DNA of 64,000 nt, taken from NCBI RefSeq assembly GCF_000335475.2, contig NZ_ANAH02000014.1, positions 310,001 through 374,000 of the forward strand, read 5' to 3'. A program made the position numbers and the translations under genes. Below the pieces are notes generated by a model. It saw only the letters and a program-made list of their open reading frames with translations, did no database searches and was not told the DNA's origin. Positions 46,378 to 56,267 of the stretch are shown piece by piece; positions within the stretch are counted from its first letter, which is position 1, and every line of letters starts with the position of its first letter. This stretch comes from Cystobacter fuscus DSM 2262. GTDB taxonomy: Bacteria > Myxococcota > Myxococcia > Myxococcales > Myxococcaceae.

Positions 46378-47529
46378 ATGCGCATCGTGAACCTCACTAC
46401 CTCCCTCGCTGTCGCCCTCCTGTTGCCAGCCTGTGGCGGGCCCGCCGCCGAAGAGCCGTCCCAGCTCGCCCTCCACGGCGGGGAGCTGTCCAGCACCCCG
46501 GCTTCCTCCCTCGCCGCCTCGACGGACCTGGAGCCCCAGTCCGTGGGCTCCTGGATCCTCACGGGTGAGCTGACCTCCGCTCGTTCCGGCCACACCGCCA
46601 CCCTGCTCTCCTCGGGCAGGGTGCTGCTGGTGAGTGGCACCACCGCGGAGGTGTTCAACCCCTATACCAACGTGTCCGTGGCCACGGGGGAGCTCACCTG
46701 GGCGCGCACCCAGCACACCGCGACCCGGCTCGAATCGGGCAATGTGCTGGTGGCGGGCGGGTGGATCGGCAAGTTCCCTCGCTACTGGCGCAGCACCGCG
46801 GAGGTGTATGACAAGGTCACGGGCACCTGGTCGTCCGGGGACAGCATGAACACGCCGCGTGGCAACCACACGGCGACCCTGCTCGGCTCGGACAAGGTAT
46901 TGGTGGTGGGGGGCGACACCACCGACGGGAGCCAGCCGGAGGCCCAGCTCCAGACGGACTCCGCGGAGCTGTACGACCCGGCGACCAACACGTGGAGCCC
47001 GGCGGCGTCCGTGTTCATGCCTCGCGCCGGCCACACCGCGACGCTGCTCTACTCGGGCAAGGTGCTGGTGACGGGGGGCAGGTTCACGGACTGGGCGCTC
47101 CAGGACGCGCAGGTGTATGACCCGGACACGGACGACTGGTCGATGCTGGCACCCATGCCGAGGACGCGCACCGGCCATGTCGCCGTCCGGCTCAACTCGG
47201 GCAAGGTGATGGTGCTCGGTGGCGGCCATGACGAGGTGGACTTCTACGATCCGTACAACTCCAGGACCCCCTGGACCACGGGTGACTCGCTCCCCTCGGG
47301 TGGCTCGGCCCTCAGCGCGACGCGGCTCTACTCGGGCGAGGTGCTGGTCACGCACTCCACCGGGCAGGCGTCGCTGTATGACCCGGCGACGGATGCATGG
47401 CTGTCCGCGGGGTCGCTGACGGCGCCGCTCGCGGCCCACACCGCGACGCTCCTGCACACGGGACAGGTGCTGGTGACGGGCGGCTCCTCCGGTGGCGAGG
47501 TCACCACCGTGCAGCGCTACACGCGCTGA
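46378..47529 (+). CDS. Kelch-repeat lipoprotein
   Basis: 383 residues from the ATG at 46378 (AAAGGA upstream). The signal ends LLLPACGG, a lipobox. The rest is seven or so repeats of about 50 residues with the Kelch pattern: RSGHTATLLSSGRVLLVSG, RTQHTATRLESGNVLVAGG, RGNHTATLLGSDKVLVVGGD, RAGHTATLLYSGKVLVTGG and further copies. This forms a beta-propeller, probably displayed on the envelope for protein or polysaccharide binding. Myxobacteria carry many such paralogues. A strong hairpin follows the stop. Confidence 0.9.
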   Translation: MRIVNLTTSLAVALLLPACGGPAAEEPSQLALHGGELSSTPASSLAASTDLEPQSVGSWILTGELTSARSGHTATLLSSGRVLLVSGTTAEVFNPYTNVSVATGELTWARTQHTATRLESGNVLVAGGWIGKFPRYWRSTAEVYDKVTGTWSSGDSMNTPRGNHTATLLGSDKVLVVGGDTTDGSQPEAQLQTDSAELYDPATNTWSPAASVFMPRAGHTATLLYSGKVLVTGGRFTDWALQDAQVYDPDTDDWSMLAPMPRTRTGHVAVRLNSGKVMVLGGGHDEVDFYDPYNSRTPWTTGDSLPSGGSALSATRLYSGEVLVTHSTGQASLYDPATDAWLSAGSLTAPLAAHTATLLHTGQVLVTGGSSGGEVTTVQRYTR

Positions 47530-47558
47530 GCCGACCCCGGAAGGCCGCTGAAAAGGGA

Positions 47559-47598
47559 ACGGCGGCGGGCGCTCCTCCTCGGACTCGCCCGCCGCCGT
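47559..47598. terminator. Strong bidirectional terminator
   Basis: A perfect 13-base stem (ACGGCGGCGGGCG at 47559-47571; complement at 47586-47598) with a 14-base loop, between the convergent Kelch and RND pump genes. For the minus strand it is followed by TTCCCTTTT, and for the plus strand by CTGTCTTC. Confidence 0.8.
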
Positions 47599-47618
47599 CT
47601 GTCTTCACTCGAGTCCCG

Positions 47619-50600
47619 TCACGCCGGGTGTGGCGTTCCCTCGCCCCCGGTGGGCTGTGAGGGCGGAGGCTTGGAGTGCTCGTGGCGCTTTAGCAGCCGG
47701 GAGCGGGCCGTCTCCACCAGCGTGTAGAGCACGGGGATGAAGATGAGGTTGATGAAGGTGGACAGGAGCATGCCGCCGAACACCGCCGTGCCCAGGGACT
47801 TGCGCGAGGAGGAGCCCGCGCCCGACGCCAGCACCAGGGGCAGCACGCCCAGGAGGAAGGCGAAGGACGTCATCAGGATGGGGCGCAGGCGCGTGTCCGC
47901 CGCCTGGATGACCGCCTCCACCACGCCCTTGCCCTGGTGGCGCAGCTGCTCGGCGAACTCCACGATGAGCACGGCGTTCTTGCAGGCGAGGCCCACCAGC
48001 ATCAGCAGGCCCACCTGACAGAAGACGTCGTTGACGAGCCCTCGCATCAACTGGAATCCCAGTGCGCCCATCATGGCCACGGGCACCGCGAGCATGATGA
48101 CGAAGGGCAGGGCGAAGCTCTCGTACTGGGCGGACAGCACCAGGAACACGAACACGATGCCCAGCGCGAAGATGAGCAGCACCTTGCCGCCCGCCTCCTT
48201 CTGCTCGAGCGACAGTCCCGTCCATTCGAAGGTGTAGCCGTTGGGCAGGTTCTGCCGGGCGACGGCCTCCATGGCCTCGAGCGCCTGGCCGGTACTGGTG
48301 CCCGGTGCGCCCTGGCCGTTGATGGAGGCCGAGCGGAACAGGTTGTAGTGCTGGATGTTCTGCGCGGTGGTGACGGGCTTCACCGTGATGAGGCTCTCCA
48401 GGGGCACCATCTCGCCCGTCGTCGAGCGCACGTAGAAGGCGGAGATGTCGCGCGGCTCGTTGCGGAAGGGCGTGGCCGCCTGCACGTAGACGCGGTAGAC
48501 GCGGTTGGTGAGCGTGAAGTCATTCACGTACTGGCTGCCCATGAAGATTTGAAGCGTGGAGTAGAGCGCGTCCAGGGACACGCCCAGCGCCTTGGCCTTC
48601 TCGCGGTCCACCGACACGGTGAGCAGCGGGGTGGTGGCGGTGAAGGAGGAGAAGACGCTGCGCAACTGTCCTCCCTGGTTGGCCTTGCCCGTGAGCTGCT
48701 GCGTCACCGCGGACAGCTCGTCGAGCGTGCGCGTGCCGAGCTGATCCTCCAGGACGAACTCGAAGCCGCCCACGCTGCCCACGCCGCGGATGGTGGGCGG
48801 CTGGAAGGCCAGCACCCGCGCTCCGGGAATGCCGGCGAACGGCCCGCGCAACCGCTCGATGATGCCCGCCAGGCTCTGCTCCTTCTCCTCGCGCTCCTCC
48901 CAGGGCTTCAAGCTGACGAAGAGCGTGCCGTAGTTGGGGCCGGTGCCCAGCACCGAGAAGCCGCCGACGGTGAACAGGCTCGCCACCTCCTTCTGCTCCT
49001 TGAGAATGCCCTCGGCCTGGATGAGCACCTGCTTGGTGTAGTCCAGCGACGAGCCCTCGGGGCCCTGCACGGCGACGATCAGGTAGCCCTGGTCCTCCTC
49101 CGGAATGAAGCCGGTGGGGGTGACGCGGTAGAGCAGCGCGGTGACGCCGATGAGCACCACGAACAGGCCCAGGAGCGCCCAGCGCATGCGCTGCCCGAGC
49201 AGCCGGCCGAGGAAGCGCGCGTAGCGGTCGCGGAAGGTGTTCATCGTCTTGTCCACCCAGCGGAAGACGCGCCACTTGGTGCCCTCCTGGGGCCGCAGCA
49301 GGATGGCGCACAGCGCGGGGGACAGCGTGAGGGCCACGAGCGCCGACAGGCTGATGGAGAAGGCGAGCGTGAGGGCGAACTGCCGGTAGATGGAGCCCGA
49401 GGTGCCCGGGAAGAAGGACACCGGGACGAACACGGCGGAGAGCACCAGGGCGGTGGCCACCACCGCGCCGCCCACCTGCTTCATGCTCCGGTGGGTCGCC
49501 TCGCGCGCGTCCACGCCTTCCTGTTCCATGACGCGCTCGACGTTCTCGATGACCACGATGGCGTCATCCACCACGAGGCCCGTGGCGAGTGTCAGGCCGA
49601 GCAGCGTGAGGGTGTTGAGCGAGAAGCCGAACGCGCTCACGAAGGCGAACGTGCCGATGAGGGACACGGGCAGCGTCGTGGCCACCACGAGGATGCTGCG
49701 CCAGCCGTGCAGGAAGATGAAGACCACGATGATGACGAGCACGACGGCCTCGAACAGCGTGTGGATCACCTCGTCGATGGACGACTGCACCGCGAGCGTG
49801 GTGTCGAAGGCGCGCTCGTACACGAGCCCCGGCGGGAAGTTGGCCTTGAGCCGCTCGAGCTCCTTCTCCACGTTGGCGCGCACCTCCAGGGCGTTGGAGC
49901 CGGCGAGCTGGGAGATGCCCAGGCCCACCGCCTCCTGGCCGTTGAAGCGCAGGAGCTGGTTGTAGTTCTCCGCGCCCAGCTCCACCCGGCCGATGTCCCG
50001 CACCTGCACGAGCGAGCCATCCGTGCCGCGCTGCACGACGATGTTCTCGAACTGCTGGGGCGTGGAGAGCTGGCCGAGCACCTGCACGTTGATTTGAAAC
50101 GACTGGCCCGTGGGCGCGGGAGGTTGGCCCACCTGGCCGGCGGCCACCTGCACGTTCTGCTCGCGCAGCGCGTTCGTCACGTCCGCGGCGGTGAGGCCGC
50201 GGCTGGCGAGCCTGGTGGGATCCAACCACAGGCGCATGGCGAAGCGGCGCTCGCCGAAGATGCGCACGTCGCCCACGCCCTTGACGCGCAGGAGCGCGTC
50301 GCGGATGTAGACGTCCGCGTAGTTGCTCAGGAAGCCGATGTCATAGCGCTTCTCCTTGTCATACACGCCGTAGGTGACGAGCAGCTGGGACTGCGCCTTG
50401 TTGATGACGATGCCCAGTGCGTTCACCTCCGAGGGCAGACGCGCCGAGGCGGTGGCGACGCGGTTCTGCACGTCCACCGCCGCCACGTCGATGTCGCGCT
50501 CGGGATCGAAGGTGATGGTGATGGTGCTCTGGCCGTTGTTGCTGCTGGTGGAGGAGATGTAGCGCATGCCCTCCAGGCCGTTGAGCTGGCGCTCCAGCAC

Positions 50601-50792
50601 CGTCGTCACCGCGCTCTCCACCGTCTCGGCGGAGGCGCCCAGGTAGTTGGCCGTCACCGTCACCTGGGGCGCGGCCAGGTTGGGGTACTGCTCGACGGGC
50701 AGGCTGGGGATGGCGATGGCGCCCACCAGCGTGATGAGGATGGAGATGACGCTCGCGAAGATGGGCCGCTTGATGAAGAAGTCAGAGAACAT
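47619..50792 (-). CDS. RND efflux pump, HAE1/AcrB-type inner-membrane transporter
   Basis: 1057 residues, the normal size for a 12-helix RND pump. The N-terminus FFIKRPIFASVISILITLVG is typical of HAE1 pumps. The proton-relay helix reads GLVVDDAIVVIENVERVMEQ with the essential Asp pair. Two large periplasmic loops and a second six-helix set follow (VSALVALTLSPALCAILL; LLMLVGLACKNAVLIVEFAE). It exports drugs or hydrophobic compounds by proton antiport together with an adaptor and an outer-membrane factor, both encoded just upstream in the same operon. AGGTGAAG precedes the ATG; the adaptor stop is six bases away. Substrate range cannot be predicted. Confidence 0.96.
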   Translation of the reverse strand: MFSDFFIKRPIFASVISILITLVGAIAIPSLPVEQYPNLAAPQVTVTANYLGASAETVESAVTTVLERQLNGLEGMRYISSTSSNNGQSTITITFDPERDIDVAAVDVQNRVATASARLPSEVNALGIVINKAQSQLLVTYGVYDKEKRYDIGFLSNYADVYIRDALLRVKGVGDVRIFGERRFAMRLWLDPTRLASRGLTAADVTNALREQNVQVAAGQVGQPPAPTGQSFQINVQVLGQLSTPQQFENIVVQRGTDGSLVQVRDIGRVELGAENYNQLLRFNGQEAVGLGISQLAGSNALEVRANVEKELERLKANFPPGLVYERAFDTTLAVQSSIDEVIHTLFEAVVLVIIVVFIFLHGWRSILVVATTLPVSLIGTFAFVSAFGFSLNTLTLLGLTLATGLVVDDAIVVIENVERVMEQEGVDAREATHRSMKQVGGAVVATALVLSAVFVPVSFFPGTSGSIYRQFALTLAFSISLSALVALTLSPALCAILLRPQEGTKWRVFRWVDKTMNTFRDRYARFLGRLLGQRMRWALLGLFVVLIGVTALLYRVTPTGFIPEEDQGYLIVAVQGPEGSSLDYTKQVLIQAEGILKEQKEVASLFTVGGFSVLGTGPNYGTLFVSLKPWEEREEKEQSLAGIIERLRGPFAGIPGARVLAFQPPTIRGVGSVGGFEFVLEDQLGTRTLDELSAVTQQLTGKANQGGQLRSVFSSFTATTPLLTVSVDREKAKALGVSLDALYSTLQIFMGSQYVNDFTLTNRVYRVYVQAATPFRNEPRDISAFYVRSTTGEMVPLESLITVKPVTTAQNIQHYNLFRSASINGQGAPGTSTGQALEAMEAVARQNLPNGYTFEWTGLSLEQKEAGGKVLLIFALGIVFVFLVLSAQYESFALPFVIMLAVPVAMMGALGFQLMRGLVNDVFCQVGLLMLVGLACKNAVLIVEFAEQLRHQGKGVVEAVIQAADTRLRPILMTSFAFLLGVLPLVLASGAGSSSRKSLGTAVFGGMLLSTFINLIFIPVLYTLVETARSRLLKRHEHSKPPPSQPTGGEGTPHPA

Positions 50793-50798
50793 GTGTCT

Positions 50799-52046
50799 TC
50801 ACCTGCCCCCGTCCGTGCCGCCCGTGCCCGCGTCGCGAGGGCCCGCGGTGCCCGCGTCGGCGGGCTCACCCGTGCCCGTGTTCGCGGCGCCTCCCACGCC
50901 CTGCTCCTCCTGCTCCGGCCTCGGCTTCGCCGGTTTGGGCTCGATGGGCTGGCCGTCGCGGATGGCCTGCAGCGAGCCGATGATGACGGGCGTGCCCTGC
51001 TTCAGGCCTCCGAGCACTTCGTAGTGGTTGTCCTGGAGCTGGCCGAGCTTCACCGGCGTGCGCTGCGCCACGCTCATGCCGCCATCCCCCTCGGCCACGA
51101 CGGTAGCGAAGAACTGGCTGCTCTGCTGCGACACGGCGTACGTGGGCAGGCGCAGCGCCTGGCGCTCGGAGTACACCACCTGGGCGTGCACCACCTGGCC
51201 GTTGCGCAGCCCCACCGCGTTGTCGAAGGCGGCCTTGAGCTCCACGAGCTGCGTCGTCGGATTGGGCGTGGGGGCCACGAAGAAGACGGGGGCGCTCACC
51301 ACCGGCTTGCCGTCCTGATCGAGCACCTCCAGGGGCGTGCGTCCCACCTCCACGTCCGCCGCGCGCTCGGCGGGGATGAACACGGACAGCTCCAGGGCGC
51401 GGCTCTGGTCCACGTTGGTGAGCGCCACCTGGGGCGTGACGTAGTCGCCCACCTTCACCGGGATGTTGCCCACCACGCCTTCGAAGGGCGCCGTCACCCG
51501 GTAGAAGCCGAGCGACACCTCCTGCTGTGACAGTTGGGCCTCGGCGTTGCGCGCGTTGGCCTCGGCGGCCGCCGCCTGCGACACCGCCTGCTCATAGTCC
51601 TGACGGCTCATCAGCCCCTCGCGCAGCAACTGCTCGGCGCGCTGGCGCGTGCTCTGGGCGAACTGGCGCTGGGCCTGGGCGGAGCTGCGCTGGGCCTGGG
51701 CGCTCTGCACTCCCGCTCGCCCGAGCCGCGGATCCACTTCCAGCAGCAGCTGGCCCTGCTTCACCTGCTCGCCGGGCTTCACCGCGATGCGCTGCACGTA
51801 GCCCGCCACCTGCGGATAGAGAGTGATGCTGCGCCGGGAGATGAGCGTGCCCAGGTACTCGCCGATGTCGCGCACCGGACCGGGCTCGAGCTTGAGCACC
51901 TCCACCTGCATGGGCTTGCCCGCGGCGGCCCCTCCCGGACCTCCCGCTCCTTGCTGGGGGCCCCCCGCGTTGCCGCCGGAACTCTGACAGCCGGCCAGGG
52001 TCAGCACCGTCAACCACACCCCTACACCACGACTCACCAGTCGCAT
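50799..52046 (-). CDS. RND efflux periplasmic adaptor (membrane fusion protein), lipoprotein
   Basis: 415 residues from the ATG at 52046 (GGAGG before it). The signal ends in LTLAGC, a lipobox, as in AcrA/MexA. Features: the barrel-sandwich start GYVQRIAVKPGEQVKQGQLL, a helical hairpin (AQRQFAQSTRQRAEQLLREG), the returning half VTAPFEGVVGNIPVKVGDYV, and the beta-barrel and membrane-proximal domains. The C-terminal 40 residues are a Gly/Asp/Thr-rich tail, unusual in length. Its start overlaps the end of the outer-membrane factor gene by 13 bases, so the three efflux genes form one operon. Confidence 0.95.
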   Translation of the reverse strand: MRLVSRGVGVWLTVLTLAGCQSSGGNAGGPQQGAGGPGGAAAGKPMQVEVLKLEPGPVRDIGEYLGTLISRRSITLYPQVAGYVQRIAVKPGEQVKQGQLLLEVDPRLGRAGVQSAQAQRSSAQAQRQFAQSTRQRAEQLLREGLMSRQDYEQAVSQAAAAEANARNAEAQLSQQEVSLGFYRVTAPFEGVVGNIPVKVGDYVTPQVALTNVDQSRALELSVFIPAERAADVEVGRTPLEVLDQDGKPVVSAPVFFVAPTPNPTTQLVELKAAFDNAVGLRNGQVVHAQVVYSERQALRLPTYAVSQQSSQFFATVVAEGDGGMSVAQRTPVKLGQLQDNHYEVLGGLKQGTPVIIGSLQAIRDGQPIEPKPAKPRPEQEEQGVGGAANTGTGEPADAGTAGPRDAGTGGTDGGR

Positions 52047-53461
52047 GCTGCCTCCACCAAGAATGATTCGATTCGCGCCTGGAAGAACTGGAGTTCGCTC
52101 ACCACCAGGTTCAGCTCCGCCTGCCGCAGCGCCGCCGCCGACACCACCAGGTCCTGACTCGTTCCCGCTCCCACCTCGAAGGAGCGACGGGTGAGCCGGT
52201 CGTTCTCCGCCGCCAGCTCCCTGGCGCGCTGGGCGATGCGCTGCTGCTCGCCCGCCACGTCCACGTTGCGGCGCACGCGGCGCACCTCCACCGTGGCCGA
52301 GCGCTCCACGTTCACCGCCGCCTGCCGCGCGATGTCCTCCTGGGCCCGCGCCTGCCACACCAGGCCCTCGCGCACGCCGCCGTCATAGAAGGGCAGGGTG
52401 AGCACCGCGCCGATGTTCCAGATGGGCACGCGCGCGAAGCCCGGATCCACCGTGAGGGCCGTCACGCTGCTCTGCGCCTGCAGCGTGGGCAGGTACTGGG
52501 AGCGCGCCGCCGACACCTGGCGTTCCGCTGCCTCCACCTGGGCGCGTGCCGCCGCCTGGTCCGGCCGCTGTTGGAGCTCCTGCAGCGCGCGGCATTCCCG
52601 CTGGCCCCGGTTGATCAGCTCCTCCAGGGACAGCCCGCCGCCGAGCCCGACCGGTTGGGGGCTGCCCAGCAGCAAGCCCAGGGCGTCGCGTGCCTGACGC
52701 AGCGATTCGTCGCCGGATACCACCTGCGCGCGCGCCGCCTCCGCGTCCTGCTCCAGGCGGATGACATCCAGGCGGGTGCCCGCGCCCAGCTCCATCCGCC
52801 GTTGCGCGAGCGCCAGCCGCTCCAGCGAGGAGCGCAGGTTGACGCGGTTGACCTCGGCGAGGCGCTCGGAGGCGGCCACCTGGGCCAGGGTCTGGGCGAG
52901 CGTGCGGGTGAGCTGCCGCCGCGTCTCGTCGAGGGAGAACTCCGCGGCCTGGCGTGTCGCGTCCGCCGCGCGCAGCGAGTGGACCGCCTGGAGATCGAAC
53001 AGGGGCAGGGAGGCCGCCACGTTGGCGGTGCCCAGGGGCGAGGTCGTCGTGAGACCGCCCACGCCTCCGCCCGCTCCACCTCCGCCCGCTCCGTTTCCGG
53101 GCGCGCCTCCGATCGCCACGGTGGGGCCGAGCAGGTTGTACTGGACGGAGGCGGAGCCATTGAGGGTGGGCAGCAGGCCCGCGAGCTCCACGCGCCGCTG
53201 GCCCGAGGCCGACTCCACCCGGGCCAGCGCGGTCCCCAGCTCCGTGGAGCGCTGGCGCAGCATCTGGAGCGCCTCATCCCAGGAACCCACCTGGATGGGG
53301 GCCGGGGCGACGGGCGCCAGCATTGGATCCGACACCTCGGGCTGAGGTGGCTGCGTGGCGGCCTCCGGGGGAGGCGCGGGGGCGGGGCTGGCCTGGGCCA
53401 GCGTCACTCCTGGTGCGAGGACGACGTGTGAGAGCACGGCGGCGAAGAGGTAGGAAGTCAT
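52034..53461 (-). CDS. TolC-family outer-membrane efflux protein
   Basis: About 475 residues from the ATG at 53461 (a GTG at 53470 is possible). Signal peptide TSYLFAAVLSHVVLAPGVTLA, followed by a Pro-rich linker, then the two OEP repeats of the TolC fold: VGSWDEALQMLRQRSTELGT, LARVESASGQRRVELAGLLP, and in the second half RDALGLLLGSPQPVGLGGGL and AAERQVSAARSQYLPTLQAQ. It forms the trimeric exit duct for the RND pump. First gene of the efflux operon. A Gly-rich insertion (GNGAGGGGAGGGVGG) lies in the first repeat. Confidence 0.94.
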   Translation of the reverse strand: MTSYLFAAVLSHVVLAPGVTLAQASPAPAPPPEAATQPPQPEVSDPMLAPVAPAPIQVGSWDEALQMLRQRSTELGTALARVESASGQRRVELAGLLPTLNGSASVQYNLLGPTVAIGGAPGNGAGGGGAGGGVGGLTTTSPLGTANVAASLPLFDLQAVHSLRAADATRQAAEFSLDETRRQLTRTLAQTLAQVAASERLAEVNRVNLRSSLERLALAQRRMELGAGTRLDVIRLEQDAEAARAQVVSGDESLRQARDALGLLLGSPQPVGLGGGLSLEELINRGQRECRALQELQQRPDQAAARAQVEAAERQVSAARSQYLPTLQAQSSVTALTVDPGFARVPIWNIGAVLTLPFYDGGVREGLVWQARAQEDIARQAAVNVERSATVEVRRVRRNVDVAGEQQRIAQRARELAAENDRLTRRSFEVGAGTSQDLVVSAAALRQAELNLVVSELQFFQARIESFLVEAACDW

Positions 53462-53656
53462 GACAGGCACTTCACAGTGGTGACTGTCCGGGCTCTCGGC
53501 TGCTTGTTCCGTGGATCATTGACACTCGAGGACATCTCGGGTGCCGACTGGTGAGCATTCTTTCACTCGAAGCGAAGTGGATGACACACCGCGCCAGCGA
53601 GGCGGTTGGGCAGCCGGGCGTTCGAGCGATGGGTGGGAGGAAAGGTGGGGTGGGGC

Positions 53657-54919
53657 TCAGTCGCGCGCGGTGCTCACCTCGGGGTAGAGCTGGCGCAGGA
53701 CGTCCATGTGGCGGCGGCGGGAGGCGGCGGCGGCCAGGTGCCAGGTGGCCGCGAACAGGCCCACCGCGAGGCAGCCCCCCCACAGCGCCGCGCGGCCGAG
53801 GTGTCCGAGCAGCCAGGTGCCGAGCAGGGGCGAGAGGCAGGCGGAGCCGGCCCACAGGGTGGCGTACGCGCCCTGGTAGACGCCGCGCTGGTGGGGCGGA
53901 GCGAGGTCGGCCACCACGGCCGAGGCCACGGGGGCCTGGAGCACCTCGCCGATCGACCACACGGTGACGGCGAGCAGGGCGAGGGGGACGTGCGCGCCGA
54001 GCCCGTGCAGCCCGAAGCCCAGCCCCGTGAGGGCCGAGGCCGCCGCGAGCGCGGTGGAGCGCCGCATGGAGCCCAGGAGCCGGCCCGCGAAGGGTTGCAG
54101 GAGCACCACGAGCAGGCCGTTGGCCGAGAGCACGAAGCCGAACGTGGCCGGGGTCATGCCCCGCGCGGCCAGGTCCAGGGGCAGCGTCACGTTGTACTGC
54201 ATGAAGATCATCGCGGTGAGCAGGATGGGCAGGGCGAAGCCGAGGAACACCGTGTCCTGGAAGGGCGCGAGCGAGGGCAGCGAGTGCGCGGCGGTGGACG
54301 TGGTGCGCGGCAGGTGGGCGGGGCGCGTCTCCGGCACCTTCCACCAGACGATGACGCCATAGAGGAAGGTGGTGCAGGCGTCCGCGACGAAGAGGGTGAG
54401 GAAGCCCGCGCGCGAGGCGAATCCCCCGAGGGGCAGGGCGAGCGAGAAGCCCACGTTGATGATCCAGTACAGCAGGCTGTAGGCGCGGGCGCGGTGCTCG
54501 GGGGGCACCACGTCCGCGATGGCCGCGGACACGGCGGGCCGGTACTGCTCGCCCAGCAGGCCCAGGAGGAAGGCGGCCGTGCAGATCTGCCAGGTGTCCC
54601 GGGCGAGGCCCAGCGCGAGCATCGCCGCCGAGCCGAGCCACAGCCCCACGAGCAGGGTCGCGCGCCGGCCGATGCGGTCCGCCAGCGTTCCGCCCACCAG
54701 TCCCGCGAGCACGGCGCCCGCGCCGTGCAGGGCCACCACGCCTCCCGCCTCCTCCACCCGGAAGCCGCGCTCACGCGTGAGGTAGAGCGCCAGGAAGGGC
54801 ACCACGAAGGAGCCCAGACGGTTCACCAGCGTGCCCGTCCAGAGGTACCAGTAGGTGCCTGGCAGGCCGCCCACCAGCGCCTTCGCTTCCTTCACCCACC
54901 GCTCTCCCAGGTCACTCAT
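53657..54919 (-). CDS. MFS transporter
   Basis: 420 residues from the ATG at 54919; the frame is open further but the upstream part lacks start signals. Twelve hydrophobic segments can be traced. The family motif between helices 2 and 3 is GTLADRIGRRATLLVGLWLG. The second half begins near FQDTVFLGFALPILLTAMIF. It is a drug/metabolite-type major facilitator in the inner membrane; polarity of helices suggests an exporter, but the substrate is unknown. It is transcribed away from the MBL-fold gene. Confidence 0.92.
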   Translation of the reverse strand: MSDLGERWVKEAKALVGGLPGTYWYLWTGTLVNRLGSFVVPFLALYLTRERGFRVEEAGGVVALHGAGAVLAGLVGGTLADRIGRRATLLVGLWLGSAAMLALGLARDTWQICTAAFLLGLLGEQYRPAVSAAIADVVPPEHRARAYSLLYWIINVGFSLALPLGGFASRAGFLTLFVADACTTFLYGVIVWWKVPETRPAHLPRTTSTAAHSLPSLAPFQDTVFLGFALPILLTAMIFMQYNVTLPLDLAARGMTPATFGFVLSANGLLVVLLQPFAGRLLGSMRRSTALAAASALTGLGFGLHGLGAHVPLALLAVTVWSIGEVLQAPVASAVVADLAPPHQRGVYQGAYATLWAGSACLSPLLGTWLLGHLGRAALWGGCLAVGLFAATWHLAAAASRRRHMDVLRQLYPEVSTARD

Positions 54920-55076
54920 GTCGAATGGGCAGTCTGTGGGAGTGGACCTCGCGAGCGCCAGGAGATAGCAGGGGGGGGCGCCCTCCAGGCAGCCTGTCTG
55001 GTGCGACGGCCATCGCGGCGGCGCCTGGGCTGTTAGAGTCGCCTCCGTCGAGCCCCCTCTTGCGTGAAGGAACGTC

Positions 55077-56225
55077 ATGAGCAGCGGTACCCTGACGCCG
55101 AACCACCCCCAGGATCCCCACCGCGTGTCCGTGGAGATCGCCCCCGAGACCTTCTGGGTGGGCAAGCGTGAACCCGGCAATATCTTCTACGCCAACCCCT
55201 ATCTGCGCCGCTTCCGCGGCACGGACTCGAGGACGCAGAAGCCGGCGGAGTTCAACCTGCTCATCGATCCGGGCTCGAGCAGCGACTTCTCCATCATCCA
55301 CACCAAGGTGGCCTCGCTCATTGGTGGCATGGACCGGCTGTCGGCCCTGTTCATCAACCACCAGGATCCGGACGTGGGCTCCTCGGCGAGCATCATCTCC
55401 GCGCGCTACTCGCCGCGCGCGAGCATCCTGTGCTCCGAGGACACCTGGCGGCTCATCGTCCACCAGAACCTGCCGCGCAACCGCTTCATCCCCACGGAGA
55501 AGTTCACCCAGGGACTGAGCGTGCCCACCGGCCACAAGCTGCTGCCCGTGCCTTCGCCCTTCTGCCACTTCCGGGGCGCGGTGATGCTCTATGATCCGCA
55601 GACGCGGGTGCTCTTCACGGGGGACCTCTTCGGAGGCCTCACCGACTCCAAGGCCCAGGGTCTGTGGGCGGACGAGTCCGACTGGACGGGCATCCGCGCC
55701 TTCCATCAAATCTACATGCCGGTGAACACGGCGCTGGTGCGCGCGGTGGCGGCCATCCGCAAGCTGACGCCCGCGGTGGAGATCATCGCCCCGCAGCACG
55801 GCCGCATCATCCGCGGGCCCCTGGTGCAGCAGTTCCTCGAGCGCATGGAGCGGCTGCAGGTGGGCCTGGACATTATCGACGAGGCGCAGGATCGCACGCA
55901 CCTGCAGGCGTGGAACACGGTGGTGGACCGGGTGCTGTCGCTGGCGCGCGGCTACCTGGGCGACTCGGTGGAGGCCAAGCTCACGGCGAGCCAGCAGCTG
56001 GCGGACACGGCTCAGTTCGACGGCTCTCGCCTGACGGTGAAACGCCTGGGCAAGTGGACGCTGGAGCACGTGGTGGAGCTGCTGTGCCAGGGCGAGCCCC
56101 CGGAGATCTCCGGCCCCATCATGGTGGAGGCCTCCACCGCCGCCGCCGAGTACAACCTGCCCACGCCCCATCTGGACATCGAGGGCAATGGGGCTCCGTC
56201 CCACGTGTCGTTGCTGGAGACGTGA
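55077..56225 (+). CDS. MBL-fold metallo-hydrolase (flavodiiron/ODP-like)
   Basis: 382 residues. The metallo-beta-lactamase core is recognisable: LFINHQDPDVGSSASIISAR, with the H-x-D/E-x-D ligand pattern; FCHFRGAVMLYDPQTRVLFT, then GDLFGG with the metal-bridging Asp; and IIAPQHGRIIRGP with the last His. That Asp/Glu/His set resembles the di-iron site of flavodiiron proteins and oxygen-binding ODP proteins rather than hydrolytic zinc enzymes, but no flavodoxin domain follows. The C-terminal 130 residues are helical and of unknown fold. AAGGAACG precedes the ATG. It is followed by the Ser/Thr kinase gene 42 bases later. Redox or oxygen sensing is inferred. Confidence 0.85.
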   Translation: MSSGTLTPNHPQDPHRVSVEIAPETFWVGKREPGNIFYANPYLRRFRGTDSRTQKPAEFNLLIDPGSSSDFSIIHTKVASLIGGMDRLSALFINHQDPDVGSSASIISARYSPRASILCSEDTWRLIVHQNLPRNRFIPTEKFTQGLSVPTGHKLLPVPSPFCHFRGAVMLYDPQTRVLFTGDLFGGLTDSKAQGLWADESDWTGIRAFHQIYMPVNTALVRAVAAIRKLTPAVEIIAPQHGRIIRGPLVQQFLERMERLQVGLDIIDEAQDRTHLQAWNTVVDRVLSLARGYLGDSVEAKLTASQQLADTAQFDGSRLTVKRLGKWTLEHVVELLCQGEPPEISGPIMVEASTAAAEYNLPTPHLDIEGNGAPSHVSLLET

Positions 56226-56267
56226 GCGGGGACGGGCCGGCCGCGGTGCTGGCGGGAGGAGGAGACG

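Noticed and set aside
47937-51530. 1197-codon open frame opposite the RND efflux genes
   Set aside because: It is an antisense shadow created by GC-biased third positions; its His/Arg/Glu-rich translation has no domains and the pump and adaptor on the other strand are unmistakable.
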